From Streptomyces anulatus (lineage in GTDB: Bacteria; Actinomycetota; Actinomycetes; Streptomycetales; Streptomycetaceae): a stretch of 64,000 nucleotides of DNA. Position numbers and translations under genes: made by a program. The notes under the pieces are model-generated. The model worked only from the letters and a program-made list of their open reading frames with translations. It was not told where the DNA came from and did not search any database. Shown in pieces: positions 51,475 through 59,572 of the stretch (the stretch's first letter is position 1; each line of letters opens with the position of its first letter). Where the stretch lies: assembly GCF_014650675.1 (NCBI RefSeq), contig NZ_BMVK01000021.1, positions 62,001 to 126,000 of the forward strand, written 5' to 3'.

Positions 51475-51625
51475 ATCGCCGAGTCCCCGTCAGGCGCGAG
51501 CCTGGGGAGCCGGGGACCCACGCAGTCCCTGGGGTGAATCGGAGGCCCGTGCCGCGAAACCGGCGTGGGGATCCGTAGGAGACCTTCCTGCTCCGAACCC
51601 GTCAGCTAACCCGGTAGGCGAGAAG
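51475..51625 (+). promoter_or_regulatory. ydaO-type cyclic di-AMP riboswitch
   Basis: The 5' untranslated region of the M23 hydrolase has the conserved blocks of the ydaO/yuaA motif in order: GCCGAGTCC (51478), GAGCCTGGGGAGCCGGGGAC (51499), GGGGTGAATCGGAGG (51531), a variable stem, GGAGACCTTCCTGCTCCGAA (51578) and GTCAGCTAACCCGGTAGGCG (51601-51620). The element ends about 25 bases before the start codon. c-di-AMP binding to this class usually lowers expression, and in Streptomyces such switches precede genes for wall-cleaving enzymes, as here. Confidence 0.92.
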
Positions 51626-51647
51626 GAAGGAAAGGATCAGCCCCTCC

Positions 51648-52463
51648 ATGGCGTTCACCCGTGCCACCGGGAAGCACCGTGCCCCGAGCCGCCTCACGCG
51701 CCGGAGCGCCCAGGCCGCCGGCATCGCGGCTCTGGCCACCACCGGCGTCCTCGGCTCGCTGGCCTCCCCGGCCCTCGCCGCGGACACCGAGGCCGCCAAG
51801 GTCGCCGACACCGGCCTCACCCAGGCCGTCGCCCTCGACGCCACCCTCGCCGACCAGATCGACGCGCAGGCCCACGCCCAGAAGCAGCAGGCCGACGCGA
51901 TCGCGAAGGCGAAGGCCAAGGCCGCCGCGGAGGCCCGCGAGAAGGCCGCCAAGGCCAAGGCGAAGGCGGAGGCCCAGCGCAAGGCCGAGGCCCGCGCCAA
52001 GGAGGTCCGCGAGGAGAAGGCCCGTGCCGCCCGCGCCGCCGAGCGCGCCCGGCTGAACGCCTTCCACCTCCCGGTCGCCGGCTCCCACGTCACCACCGGC
52101 TACAACACCGGCGGCGCGCTCTGGTCCTCCGGCAGCCACTCCGGCGTGGACTTCCAGGCCGCCTCCGGCAGTTCCGTCGTCGCCGTCGGCGCCGGCACGG
52201 TCGTCGAGGCCGGCTGGGGCGGCGCGTACGGCAACAACATCGTGCTCCGGATGACGGACGGCACGTACACCCAGTACGGCCACCTCTCCTCGATCGGCGT
52301 CTCCGTCGGCCAGAGCGTCTCCTCCGGCCAGCAGATCGGCCTCTCCGGCTCCACCGGCAACTCCACCGGCCCGCACCTGCACTTCGAGGCCCGCACCACC
52401 CCCGACTACGGCTCCGACATGGACCCCGTCGGCTACCTGCGCTCCCACGGTCTGAACGTCTGA
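51648..52463 (+). CDS. Secreted M23 (LytM) peptidoglycan endopeptidase
   Basis: 271 residues. Signal peptide about residues 1-44 (Arg/Lys-rich start, AGIAALATTGVLGSLAS, cleavage after PALA). A coiled coil of Ala/Lys/Glu repeats occupies about 75-130. The C-terminal LytM domain has the zinc ligands in SGSHSGVDFQA (HxxxD) and PHLHFEA, with YGNNIVLRMTDGTYTQYGHLSSI between. It cuts cross-links in the wall peptide. Purine-rich GGAAGGAAAGGA lies 13-24 bases before ATG. Control by a c-di-AMP riboswitch ties wall cleavage to turgor or osmotic state. Confidence 0.95.
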   Translation: MAFTRATGKHRAPSRLTRRSAQAAGIAALATTGVLGSLASPALAADTEAAKVADTGLTQAVALDATLADQIDAQAHAQKQQADAIAKAKAKAAAEAREKAAKAKAKAEAQRKAEARAKEVREEKARAARAAERARLNAFHLPVAGSHVTTGYNTGGALWSSGSHSGVDFQAASGSSVVAVGAGTVVEAGWGGAYGNNIVLRMTDGTYTQYGHLSSIGVSVGQSVSSGQQIGLSGSTGNSTGPHLHFEARTTPDYGSDMDPVGYLRSHGLNV

Positions 52464-52483
52464 CCCGCTCCGCGCGACCTTGC

Positions 52484-52515
52484 CCGAAGGCCCCGGCACC
52501 CGCCGGGGCCTTCGG
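52484..52515 (+). terminator. Terminator after the M23 gene
   Basis: Perfect 14-bp arms CCGAAGGCCCCGGC and complement with a four-base loop, 20 bases after the stop codon. Confidence 0.93.
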
Positions 52516-52640
52516 CAATTCCGGCCCCAGGATATCCATGGATTCCGGCCTGCCATCGGAAATTCCGGCGGATTGCAATAGAGTCACGGAACAGACGTCG
52601 GGCGGCCGCGTTTCGCGGGGATCAAGGCGGAGGTTCGGAC

Positions 52641-53348
52641 ATGCGCATTCCCGCGCATTCGGTATGCACGGCAATCCGTGACGACATCGTCTCCGGTGTC
52701 TACGAGCGCGGCAGCCGCCTCACCGAGGAGTTGCTGGCCCGCCGTTACGGGGTCTCCCGCGTACCGGTCCGCGAGGCCCTGCGCACGCTGGAGTCCGAGG
52801 GCTTCGTGGTCACCCGCAGACACGCCGGAGCCTGTGTCGCCGAGCCCACCGTGCAGGAGGCCGCCGACCTCCTGGAGATGCGGATGCTCCTGGAGCCACT
52901 GGGTGCGGCACGCGCCGCGCAGCGCCGCACGGAAGCCCACCTGAAGGTGCTCCGGGGCCTGGTCAGGCTGGGCCAGGAACGGGCCCGCCGGGGCGAGGGC
53001 GAGGATCTGCGCTCGCTGGGCGGCTGGTTCCACGAGACCCTCGCCCAGGCGTCCGGCAGCCCCGGACTCATCGCGCTGCTCACCCAGCTCCGCCACAAGA
53101 TCGCCTGGATGTACGCGGTCGAGCAGCCGGCCCGCCCGGTCGACTCCTGGGCCGAGCGCGGCGCGATCGTGGACGCCGTGGCGCGCGGCGACGCGGAGCG
53201 GGCCCGGGCGCTGACCGCCCAGCACGCGGAACGCGCCGCCGGGGCCCACCGGCTGCGCCGCCCGGATCCGCCGGGGCGGCGCACCGCGCCCGTTCCCCGC
53301 GTGAGCACTTCGCAACATGGCGTAAACATCGCGGGCGCCCGCCATTAA
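52641..53348 (+). CDS. GntR-family (FadR/FCD) transcriptional regulator
   Basis: 235 residues with GGAGG eight bases before ATG. Winged helix: VCTAIRDDIVSGVYERGSRLTEELLARRYGVSRVPVREALRTLESEGFV. The FCD helical bundle follows (ADLLEMRMLLEPLGAARAAQR, GGWFHETLAQASGSPGLIALL, WAERGAIVDAVARGDAERARAL), though its usual metal-binding Asp and two His are only partly present. The last 40 residues are Arg/Pro-rich and probably disordered. It is convergent with the HPr gene; targets are not evident. Confidence 0.92.
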   Translation: MRIPAHSVCTAIRDDIVSGVYERGSRLTEELLARRYGVSRVPVREALRTLESEGFVVTRRHAGACVAEPTVQEAADLLEMRMLLEPLGAARAAQRRTEAHLKVLRGLVRLGQERARRGEGEDLRSLGGWFHETLAQASGSPGLIALLTQLRHKIAWMYAVEQPARPVDSWAERGAIVDAVARGDAERARALTAQHAERAAGAHRLRRPDPPGRRTAPVPRVSTSQHGVNIAGARH

Positions 53349-53349
53349 C

Positions 53350-53469
53350 AAAAGAGCCGTATACAAAGAGAAGTAATTGCGGGGCATTACCCGTGCTGCC
53401 CGAAATATCGATGCACGGCTCTTACCGGAAAGCGAAAGAGCCGTGATCCCTCAAAGGGTTCACGGCTCT
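53350..53469. terminator. Terminator region with four alternating arms
   Basis: AAGAGCCGT (from 53350), CACGGCTCTT (53414-53423), AAGAGCCGTG (53436-53445) and CACGGCTCT (53461-53469) alternate, so arm 3 can pair with arm 2 or arm 4. The last hairpin (AGAGCCGTGA at 53437-53446 with TCACGGCTCT at 53460-53469) is the strongest and serves the convergent GntR and HPr genes. Confidence 0.8.
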
Positions 53470-53506
53470 CACACCTGTCGAATCCGGCCGGGCCGGTTCG
53501 TGTGGG

Positions 53507-53788
53507 TCAGACGGTCTCGGGAAGTTCTTCCAGGCCCTCGGCGACCAGCTTCGCGAGCCGGTCCAGAGCGGCCTCGGCGTCGTCCGCGTCGGACGCGAGC
53601 ACGATCTCCTCGCCGCCCTGCGCGCCCAGACCGAGCACGGCGAGCATGGAGGCGGCGTTCACCGGGTTGCCGTCGGACTTGGCGATCGTCACGGGGACGC
53701 CGGAAGCCGTGGCGGCACGGACGAAGATGGAAGCGGGGCGGGCGTGCAGGCCCTCGGCCCAACCGACGTTTACGCGGCGCTCAGCCAT
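53507..53788 (-). CDS. ptsH: HPr, phosphocarrier of the PTS
   Basis: 93 residues from ATG 53788, with GAAGGG eight bases before. HPr carries phosphate from enzyme I to sugar-specific IIA domains. The active His15 is in GWAEGLHARPASIFV and the region of the regulatory serine is NAASMLAVLGLGAQGGEEI (Ser47). The C-terminal helix is DAEAALDRLAKLVAEGLEEL. The gene is alone here; enzyme I is not in the window, as usual in Streptomyces. Confidence 0.97.
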   Translation of the reverse strand: MAERRVNVGWAEGLHARPASIFVRAATASGVPVTIAKSDGNPVNAASMLAVLGLGAQGGEEIVLASDADDAEAALDRLAKLVAEGLEELPETV

Positions 53789-53984
53789 GGTTCTGCCCTT
53801 CACATATCAACGGTTGTCTAGACCAGTCTCTCATGCAGTGCGTGGTGCTGTGCCCGGCCTCCTGTCCGGTCCTGTGCCCTGCCTCCTGTCCGTTCCCGTG
53901 CTCCGGCGGCCCCGGCCCGGGCCTCCTCAGACTGCCCGGGCACCGATCCCTCCGCGACCGGGATCCCCGCCGTAGGCTTTGCCC

Positions 53985-56933
53985 ATGGAGCCCACGCCGG
54001 AGCAGAGTCCGCATCACGCGTACCCCGACCACTGGGAAGCGGACGTGGTGCTCCGCGACGGTGGCACCGCGCGCATCAGGCCGATCACCACGGACGACGC
54101 CGAGCGACTGGTCAGCTTCTACGAGCAGGTGTCCGACGAGTCGAAGTACTACCGGTTCTTCGCCCCGTATCCGCGGCTATCCGACCGGGACGTGCACCGC
54201 TTCACCCATCACGACTACGTCGACCGGGTGGGACTGGCCGTCACGATCGGCGGCGAGTTCATCGGAACGGTCCGCTACGACCGCATCAACGACCAGGGCC
54301 GCCCCGCCTCCGCCCCCGCCGACGAGGCCGAGGTCGCCTTCCTCGTCCAGGACGCCCACCAGGGCCGGGGCGTCGCCTCGGCGCTGCTCGAACACATCGC
54401 CGCGGTCGCCCGTGAGCGCGGCATCCGGCGCTTCGCCGCCGAGGTGCTCCCCGCCAACAACAAAATGATCAAGGTGTTCCGGGACGGCGGCTACACCCAG
54501 CGCCGCAGCTTCGAGGACGGCTCCGTCCACCTCACCCTCGACCTCGAACCCACCGAGAAGTCCCTCGCAGTCCAGCGCGGCCGCGAACAGCGCGCCGAGG
54601 CCCGCTCGGTGCAGCGCCTGCTCGCCCCCGGCTCCGTCGCGGTCATCGGCACCGGACGCACCCCCGGCGGAGTGGGCCGCACCGTCCTGCGCAACCTCCT
54701 CGCCTCCGGCTACACCGGCCGCACCTACGCGGTGAACCGCGCCTTCGACGAGGGCCTGGCCACCCTCGACGGCGTCCCCGCCCACCGCTCGCTCGGCGAG
54801 ATCGACGAGCAGGTCGACCTCGCGGTCATCGCCGTCCCCGCCCACCGGGTCCCCGAAGCCGTCGCCGACTGCGGGGAGCACGGAGTCCAGGGGCTCGTCG
54901 TCCTCTCCGCCGGATACGCCGAGCGGGGCGCCGAGGGCCGTGAACTCCAGCGCGAGCTGGTCCGCCAGGCCCGCTCGTACGGCATGCGGATCATCGGCCC
55001 GAACGCCTTCGGCATCATCAACACCGCCGAGTCCGTCCGGCTGAACGCCTCGCTCGCCCCCGAGTCGCCCGCCCGGGGCCGGATCGGCCTGTTCACCCAG
55101 TCCGGCGCGATCGGCATCGCCCTGCTCTCCGGCCTCCACCGGCGCGGCGCGGGCCTGTCCTCGTTCATCTCGGCCGGGAACCGGGCCGACGTCTCCGGCA
55201 ACGACTTCCTCCAGTACTCCTTCGAGGACCCGGACACCGACGTCGCCCTGCTCTACCTCGAATCGCTCGGCAACCCCCGCAAGTTCAACCGCCTCGCCCG
55301 CCGCACCGCCGCCGTGAAGCCCGTCGTCGTCGTGAAGGGCGCCCGGCACAGCGGCTCCACCCCGCCCGGCCACGCGGTCCCGGTCAGCCGCATCCCCGAC
55401 GCCACGGTCTCCGCGCTGATGCGCCAGGCCGGCGTCATCCGGGTCGACACCGTGACCGAGATGGTCGACGCCGGACTCCTGCTGGCGGGCCAGCCCCTCC
55501 CGGCCGGCCCCCGGGTCGCCATCCTCGGCAACTCCGAGTCCCTCGGCCTCCTGACGTACGACGCCTGTCTGGCCGAGGGGCTGCGCCCACGCCCGCCGAT
55601 CGACCTCACCACCGCCGCCTCCCCGCAGGACTTCCGGGACGCGCTGGCCGAGGCGCTGGCGGACGGGACCTGCGACGCCGTGATCGTCACCGCCATCCCG
55701 TGGGTGGGGGAGAACGGGGAGGCCGAGACCGGTGACGGCCAAGTGCTGGCCGCCGCCCTGCACAAGGCCGTGGCCGGGGGTTCGGCCAAGCCGGTGGCCG
55801 TCGTCCACGTCGAGATCGGCGGCCTCGCCGAGGCGCTGGCCGCCGCGTCCAGCACGGCCGCGCCACGCCCCCGTACGGTGACGCCCGCCGCCGACCGGCC
55901 CCAGGCGGCCACCACCCCCTCGACCGGCCCGGCCCGCAGCACCGCCCCGGCCACGCCCACCGCCCCGGAAGCCCCCACCACCCCGCCCGTGCGCCCCGGC
56001 CCTGGATCGCCGGCCGATCCGAAGGCGGGCCCCGCCCCGGAAGCCGCCACCGGCCCCGGCCGCATCCCCGCCTACCCCGCCGCCGAACGCGCCGTGCGAG
56101 CCCTCGCCGAGGCCGTGAAGTACGCCCAGTGGCGACGCCAGGCGGCCGTGCCGGGCAAGATCCCCGAATTCCTCGACGACACCATCGACGAGCCCGGGGC
56201 CGCCGCCCTCATCGAGGCACAGCTCGCCACCGCCCCCGACCCGCGAGGCCGCCCGCTCACCCACGACGAGGCCCGCGAACTGCTCGGCCGCTACGGCATC
56301 GCCGTCCGGCCCACCCTGCCCGCCCCGGACCCCGGGGCGGCCGTCGCCGCGGCCGGCCGGCTCGGCTACCCGGTCGCCCTCAAGACCACCGCGCCCCACC
56401 TGCGCCACCGCGCCGACCTCGGCGGCGTCCGCCTCGACATCGCCGACGAGGAGGCGCTGCGCCGGGCGTACGGAGAGCTGACCGACCTCCTCGGCAAGCC
56501 CGCCGAACTGCTCCCCGTCGTCCAGGCGATGGCCCCGCGCGGCGTGGACACCGTCGTCCGCGCCTCCATCGACGCGGCAGCCGGGGCCGTCCTCTCCTTC
56601 GGCCTCGCCGGCGCGCCCTCCGAACTGCTCGGCGACACCGCGCACCGGCTGGTCCCCGCCACCGACCGCGACGCCGCCGAGCTGATCCGGTCCATCAGGG
56701 CGGCCCCGGTGCTGTTCGGCTGGCGGGGTTCGGCCCCGGTCGACACGGCCGCGCTCGAAGAGCTGCTGCTGCGGCTGTCCCGGCTGGTCGACGACCACCC
56801 CGAGGTGGTCTCCGTCGCCCTCGAACCGGTCGTCGTCGCCCCGCACGGACTGACCGTGCTCGGTGCGAGCGTCCGGCTCGCCCCGCCGCCCGCCCGGAGC
56901 GACCTCGGCCCCCGCCGCCTTCCGAACTACTGA
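53985..56933 (+). CDS. GNAT/acyl-CoA-synthetase fusion, protein lysine acetyltransferase (Pat type)
   Basis: 982 residues from ATG 53985, six bases after TAGGCT (leaderless likely). Order of domains: GNAT acetyltransferase (about 20-190, with LVQDAHQGRGVASALLEHI), CoA-binding Rossmann domain (AVIGTGRTPGGVGRTVLRNL), ligase-CoA domain, Pro/Ala/Thr-rich linker (about 625-700), ATP-grasp domain (LTHDEARELLGRYGI, YPVALKTTAPHLRHRADLGGVRL). In active ADP-forming synthetases the phospho-histidine lies in a SHTG motif; the equivalent here reads SRIP, so the synthetase half is probably not catalytic and serves as an acetyl-CoA sensor. Related enzymes acetylate acyl-CoA synthetases. GNAT comes first, as in S. 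lividans PatA. Confidence 0.9.
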   Translation: MEPTPEQSPHHAYPDHWEADVVLRDGGTARIRPITTDDAERLVSFYEQVSDESKYYRFFAPYPRLSDRDVHRFTHHDYVDRVGLAVTIGGEFIGTVRYDRINDQGRPASAPADEAEVAFLVQDAHQGRGVASALLEHIAAVARERGIRRFAAEVLPANNKMIKVFRDGGYTQRRSFEDGSVHLTLDLEPTEKSLAVQRGREQRAEARSVQRLLAPGSVAVIGTGRTPGGVGRTVLRNLLASGYTGRTYAVNRAFDEGLATLDGVPAHRSLGEIDEQVDLAVIAVPAHRVPEAVADCGEHGVQGLVVLSAGYAERGAEGRELQRELVRQARSYGMRIIGPNAFGIINTAESVRLNASLAPESPARGRIGLFTQSGAIGIALLSGLHRRGAGLSSFISAGNRADVSGNDFLQYSFEDPDTDVALLYLESLGNPRKFNRLARRTAAVKPVVVVKGARHSGSTPPGHAVPVSRIPDATVSALMRQAGVIRVDTVTEMVDAGLLLAGQPLPAGPRVAILGNSESLGLLTYDACLAEGLRPRPPIDLTTAASPQDFRDALAEALADGTCDAVIVTAIPWVGENGEAETGDGQVLAAALHKAVAGGSAKPVAVVHVEIGGLAEALAAASSTAAPRPRTVTPAADRPQAATTPSTGPARSTAPATPTAPEAPTTPPVRPGPGSPADPKAGPAPEAATGPGRIPAYPAAERAVRALAEAVKYAQWRRQAAVPGKIPEFLDDTIDEPGAAALIEAQLATAPDPRGRPLTHDEARELLGRYGIAVRPTLPAPDPGAAVAAAGRLGYPVALKTTAPHLRHRADLGGVRLDIADEEALRRAYGELTDLLGKPAELLPVVQAMAPRGVDTVVRASIDAAAGAVLSFGLAGAPSELLGDTAHRLVPATDRDAAELIRSIRAAPVLFGWRGSAPVDTAALEELLLRLSRLVDDHPEVVSVALEPVVVAPHGLTVLGASVRLAPPPARSDLGPRRLPNY

Positions 56934-56984
56934 GGCCCACCGGGGCGTCCCCGGCAGTCACCGGTCCGCCGTAGGATGGTGCTC

Positions 56985-57581
56985 ATGGCAAAGACCGGTA
57001 CGACGACCCAGGGGCTGCGCGCGGCGATCGAGCGCAGCGGCTACTACCCGGCCCTCGTGGCCGAGGCAGTGGAGGCCGCCGTCGGCGGGGAACCGGTCGC
57101 TTCGTACCTGGTGCACCAGGAGACCACGTTCGACTCCAACGAGGTGCGCCGCCATGTGACGGTCCTCGTCCTGACCGAGCACCGGTTCATCGTCAGCCAC
57201 ACCGACGAGCAGGCCGCCGACACCAGCTCCCCGACGCCGTACGCCACCACCTCCACCGAGTCGGTGAAGCTGGAGCGGATCTCCTCCGTCGTGGTCAGCC
57301 GCGTCGTGGCCAACCCGGAGAAGTACGTCCCGGGCACCCTGCCCCGCGAGGTCGTCCTCACCATCGGCTGGGGCGCGGTCTCCCGGATCGACCTGGAGCC
57401 CGCCGCCTGCGGCGACGCCAACTGCGAGGCCGACCACGGCTACACCGGCAGCTCCACCGCCGACGACCTGAGCCTGCGGGTCAGCGAGGCCGGTGACGGC
57501 CCCGACGCCGTGCGTCAGACCCTCGCCTTCGCCCAGTCGCTCTCCGAGGCCACGGCCGCCACCGCGGCGACCGGCCGCTGA
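56985..57581 (+). CDS. DUF5998-family protein
   Basis: 198 residues, ATG 56985, seven bases after TAGGAT (leaderless likely, though GGTG may act as ribosome site). The opening GTTTQGLRAAIERSGYYPALVAEAVEAAVGGEPVASYLVHQETTFD and the middle HVTVLVLTEHRFIVSHTDE are characteristic, giving a PH-like strand pattern. A CGDANCEADHGY segment is near residue 145. Actinobacteria-specific family with no known function. It overlaps the next start codon by one base (TGATG) and is coupled to the phosphatase-fold gene. Confidence 0.85.
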   Translation: MAKTGTTTQGLRAAIERSGYYPALVAEAVEAAVGGEPVASYLVHQETTFDSNEVRRHVTVLVLTEHRFIVSHTDEQAADTSSPTPYATTSTESVKLERISSVVVSRVVANPEKYVPGTLPREVVLTIGWGAVSRIDLEPAACGDANCEADHGYTGSSTADDLSLRVSEAGDGPDAVRQTLAFAQSLSEATAATAATGR

Positions 57582-58768
57582 TGGCCCAGCCCGCCTGGCA
57601 GGACCCCGTCCCGCTCTCCCTCGACACCGCGCCCGTGCCCGAGTACGGCAGCGGCTCGCTCGCCGACCTGCTGCCGACCCTCGTCGCCGGACAGGAGGTG
57701 CCCGGGTTCACCGCCGCGATCCCCGAGCTGACCCCGGCCGACCGCAACTGCGTCTTCCTGATCGACGGCCTCGGCTGGGAGCAGATCATCGCGCACCCGG
57801 ACGAGGCCCCCTTCCTGCACTCGCTCCTCCCCACCTCGCGAGGCGGCACCGGCCGCCCGCTCACCGCCGGCTTCCCCTCCACCACCGCCACCTCGCTCGC
57901 CTCGGTCGGTACGGGGCTGCCGCCCGGCGAGCACGGCCTTCCCGGCTACACCGCGCGCAACCCGGAGACCGGCGAGCTGATGAACCAGCTCCGCTGGAGG
58001 CCGTGGACCGCGCCGAAGGTCTGGCAGCCGTACCCCACGGTCTTCCAGCTCGCCGACGCCGCGGGCGTGCACACCGCGCAGGTCTCCGCGCCGACGTTCG
58101 AGCAGACCCCCCTCACCAAGGTCGCGCTCAGCGGAGGCTCCTTCCTCGGCCGGCTCTCCGGCGAGGACCGGATGGACGTCGCCGCCCAGCGCCTGGCCGC
58201 CGGCGACCGCTCGCTCGTCTACACGTACTACAGCGAGGTCGACGGCAAGGGCCACCGCTTCGGCACCGACTCCGACGCCTGGCGCGGCCAGCTGATGTAC
58301 GTCGACGGGCTCGCCCGGCGCCTCGCCGAGCAGCTCCCGCCGCGCTCGGCGCTCTACATCACCGCCGACCACGGCATGATCGACATCCCGTTCGACGAGC
58401 AGTCCCGGATCGACTTCGACGAGGACTGGGAGCTGCGCGCCGGCGTCGCCCTCCTCGGCGGCGAGGGACGCGCCCGCCATGTCTACGCTGTGCCGGGCGC
58501 CCAGGCCGACGTCCTGACCGTCTGGCGCGAGGTGCTCGGCGAGCAGTTCTGGGTCGCGAGCCGGGACGAGGCCATCGCGGCCGGCTGGTTCGGGCCGACG
58601 ATCGACGAGAGGGTGTACGGCCGGATCGGCGACGTGGTCGCCGCCGCCCACGACGACGTGATCATCACGGCCTCGGTCAACGAGCCGCACGAGTCGGCGA
58701 TGGCGGGCGTACACGGCTCCCTGACCCCCGTGGAACAGCTCGTCCCCCTCCTCGAAGTACGCTCGTAA
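57581..58768 (+). CDS. Alkaline-phosphatase-fold phosphodiesterase/nucleotide pyrophosphatase
   Basis: 395 residues. ATG overlaps the DUF5998 stop (TGATG). Motifs of the NPP branch: NCVFLIDGLGWEQI (metal Asp), the nucleophile region AGFPSTTATSLASVGTGLPPGEHGL (Thr), YSEVDGKGHRFGTDSDAW (Asp/His) and LYITADHGMID (Asp-His), plus the final GVHGSLTPVEQLVPLL with a metal histidine. All zinc ligands seem to be kept, so it should be active on phosphodiester or pyrophosphate bonds. No signal peptide is visible, so it is likely cytoplasmic, unlike many relatives. Confidence 0.9.
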   Translation: MAQPAWQDPVPLSLDTAPVPEYGSGSLADLLPTLVAGQEVPGFTAAIPELTPADRNCVFLIDGLGWEQIIAHPDEAPFLHSLLPTSRGGTGRPLTAGFPSTTATSLASVGTGLPPGEHGLPGYTARNPETGELMNQLRWRPWTAPKVWQPYPTVFQLADAAGVHTAQVSAPTFEQTPLTKVALSGGSFLGRLSGEDRMDVAAQRLAAGDRSLVYTYYSEVDGKGHRFGTDSDAWRGQLMYVDGLARRLAEQLPPRSALYITADHGMIDIPFDEQSRIDFDEDWELRAGVALLGGEGRARHVYAVPGAQADVLTVWREVLGEQFWVASRDEAIAAGWFGPTIDERVYGRIGDVVAAAHDDVIITASVNEPHESAMAGVHGSLTPVEQLVPLLEVRS

Positions 58769-58813
58769 CCCTCCCGCCGTGCCCACCCCCCTCCGAAAGG
58801 TGCTCGACCCCTC

Positions 58814-59464
58814 ATGCCCGAGCTGGTGTTCTTCTCCGGAACCATGGACTGCGGAAAGAGCACGCTGGCCCTGCAGATCGGTCACAACCGTTCGGCACGC
58901 GGACTCCAGGGCGTGATCTTCACCCGGGACGACCGCGCGGGGGAGGGCAAGCTCTCCTCCCGGCTCGGCCTGGTGACGGACGCCGTCGAGGCCGAGGAGG
59001 GCATGGACCTCTACGCGCACATCGTCGACCGGGTCAGCCGGGGCGGGCGGGTCGACTACGTGATCGTGGACGAGGCGCAGTTCCTCGGCCCGGACCAGAT
59101 CGACCAACTGGCCCGCGTCGTCGACGACCTGGGGCTCGACGTCTTCGCCTTCGGCATCACCACGGACTTCCGCACCAAGCTGTTCCCGGGCTCCCAGCGG
59201 CTGATCGAGCTGGCCGACCGGATAGAGGCGCTCCAGGTCGAGGCGCTCTGCTGGTGCGGCGCCCGCGCCACGCACAACGCCCGTACCGTGGACGGCGAGA
59301 TGGTCGTCGAGGGCGCCCAGGTCGTCGTCGGCGACGTCAACCGGCAGGCGGGCGAGGTCGGTTACGAGGTGCTGTGCCGCCGGCACCACTGCCGCCGCAT
59401 GACGAGCCGTTCCGTCCACGCCGGCGCGCTCTCGCCGGACGTCCTGCCGGTGTCGTCGGACTGA
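58814..59464 (+). CDS. tdk: Thymidine kinase
   Basis: 216 residues. It phosphorylates thymidine in nucleoside salvage. P-loop SGTMDCGKSTLALQIG (residues 8-23), DEAQFL motif (VIVDEAQFLG) and the lasso/zinc parts CWCGARATHNAR and CRRHHCRRM, which provide the Cys/His ligands. The class II (TK1-like) fold is clear. AAAGG precedes the ATG at fair distance. It follows the phosphatase-fold gene by 45 bases and may be cotranscribed. Confidence 0.94.
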   Translation: MPELVFFSGTMDCGKSTLALQIGHNRSARGLQGVIFTRDDRAGEGKLSSRLGLVTDAVEAEEGMDLYAHIVDRVSRGGRVDYVIVDEAQFLGPDQIDQLARVVDDLGLDVFAFGITTDFRTKLFPGSQRLIELADRIEALQVEALCWCGARATHNARTVDGEMVVEGAQVVVGDVNRQAGEVGYEVLCRRHHCRRMTSRSVHAGALSPDVLPVSSD

Positions 59465-59572
59465 GGCCTTCAGTCGGCAGCCACCTCCCCTACGCCGAGA
59501 AGTCATCATGATCGGCAAGGCTTCCCCCGTCCTGTCCCACACAGGGATCGCACGACGAAGGAAGTACTACCG

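Noticed and set aside
54177..56846. 889-codon minus-strand frame opposite the Pat-type gene
   Set aside because: Shadow frame with Gly/Val/Asp bias and no motif; the plus-strand protein has clear GNAT and synthetase domains.
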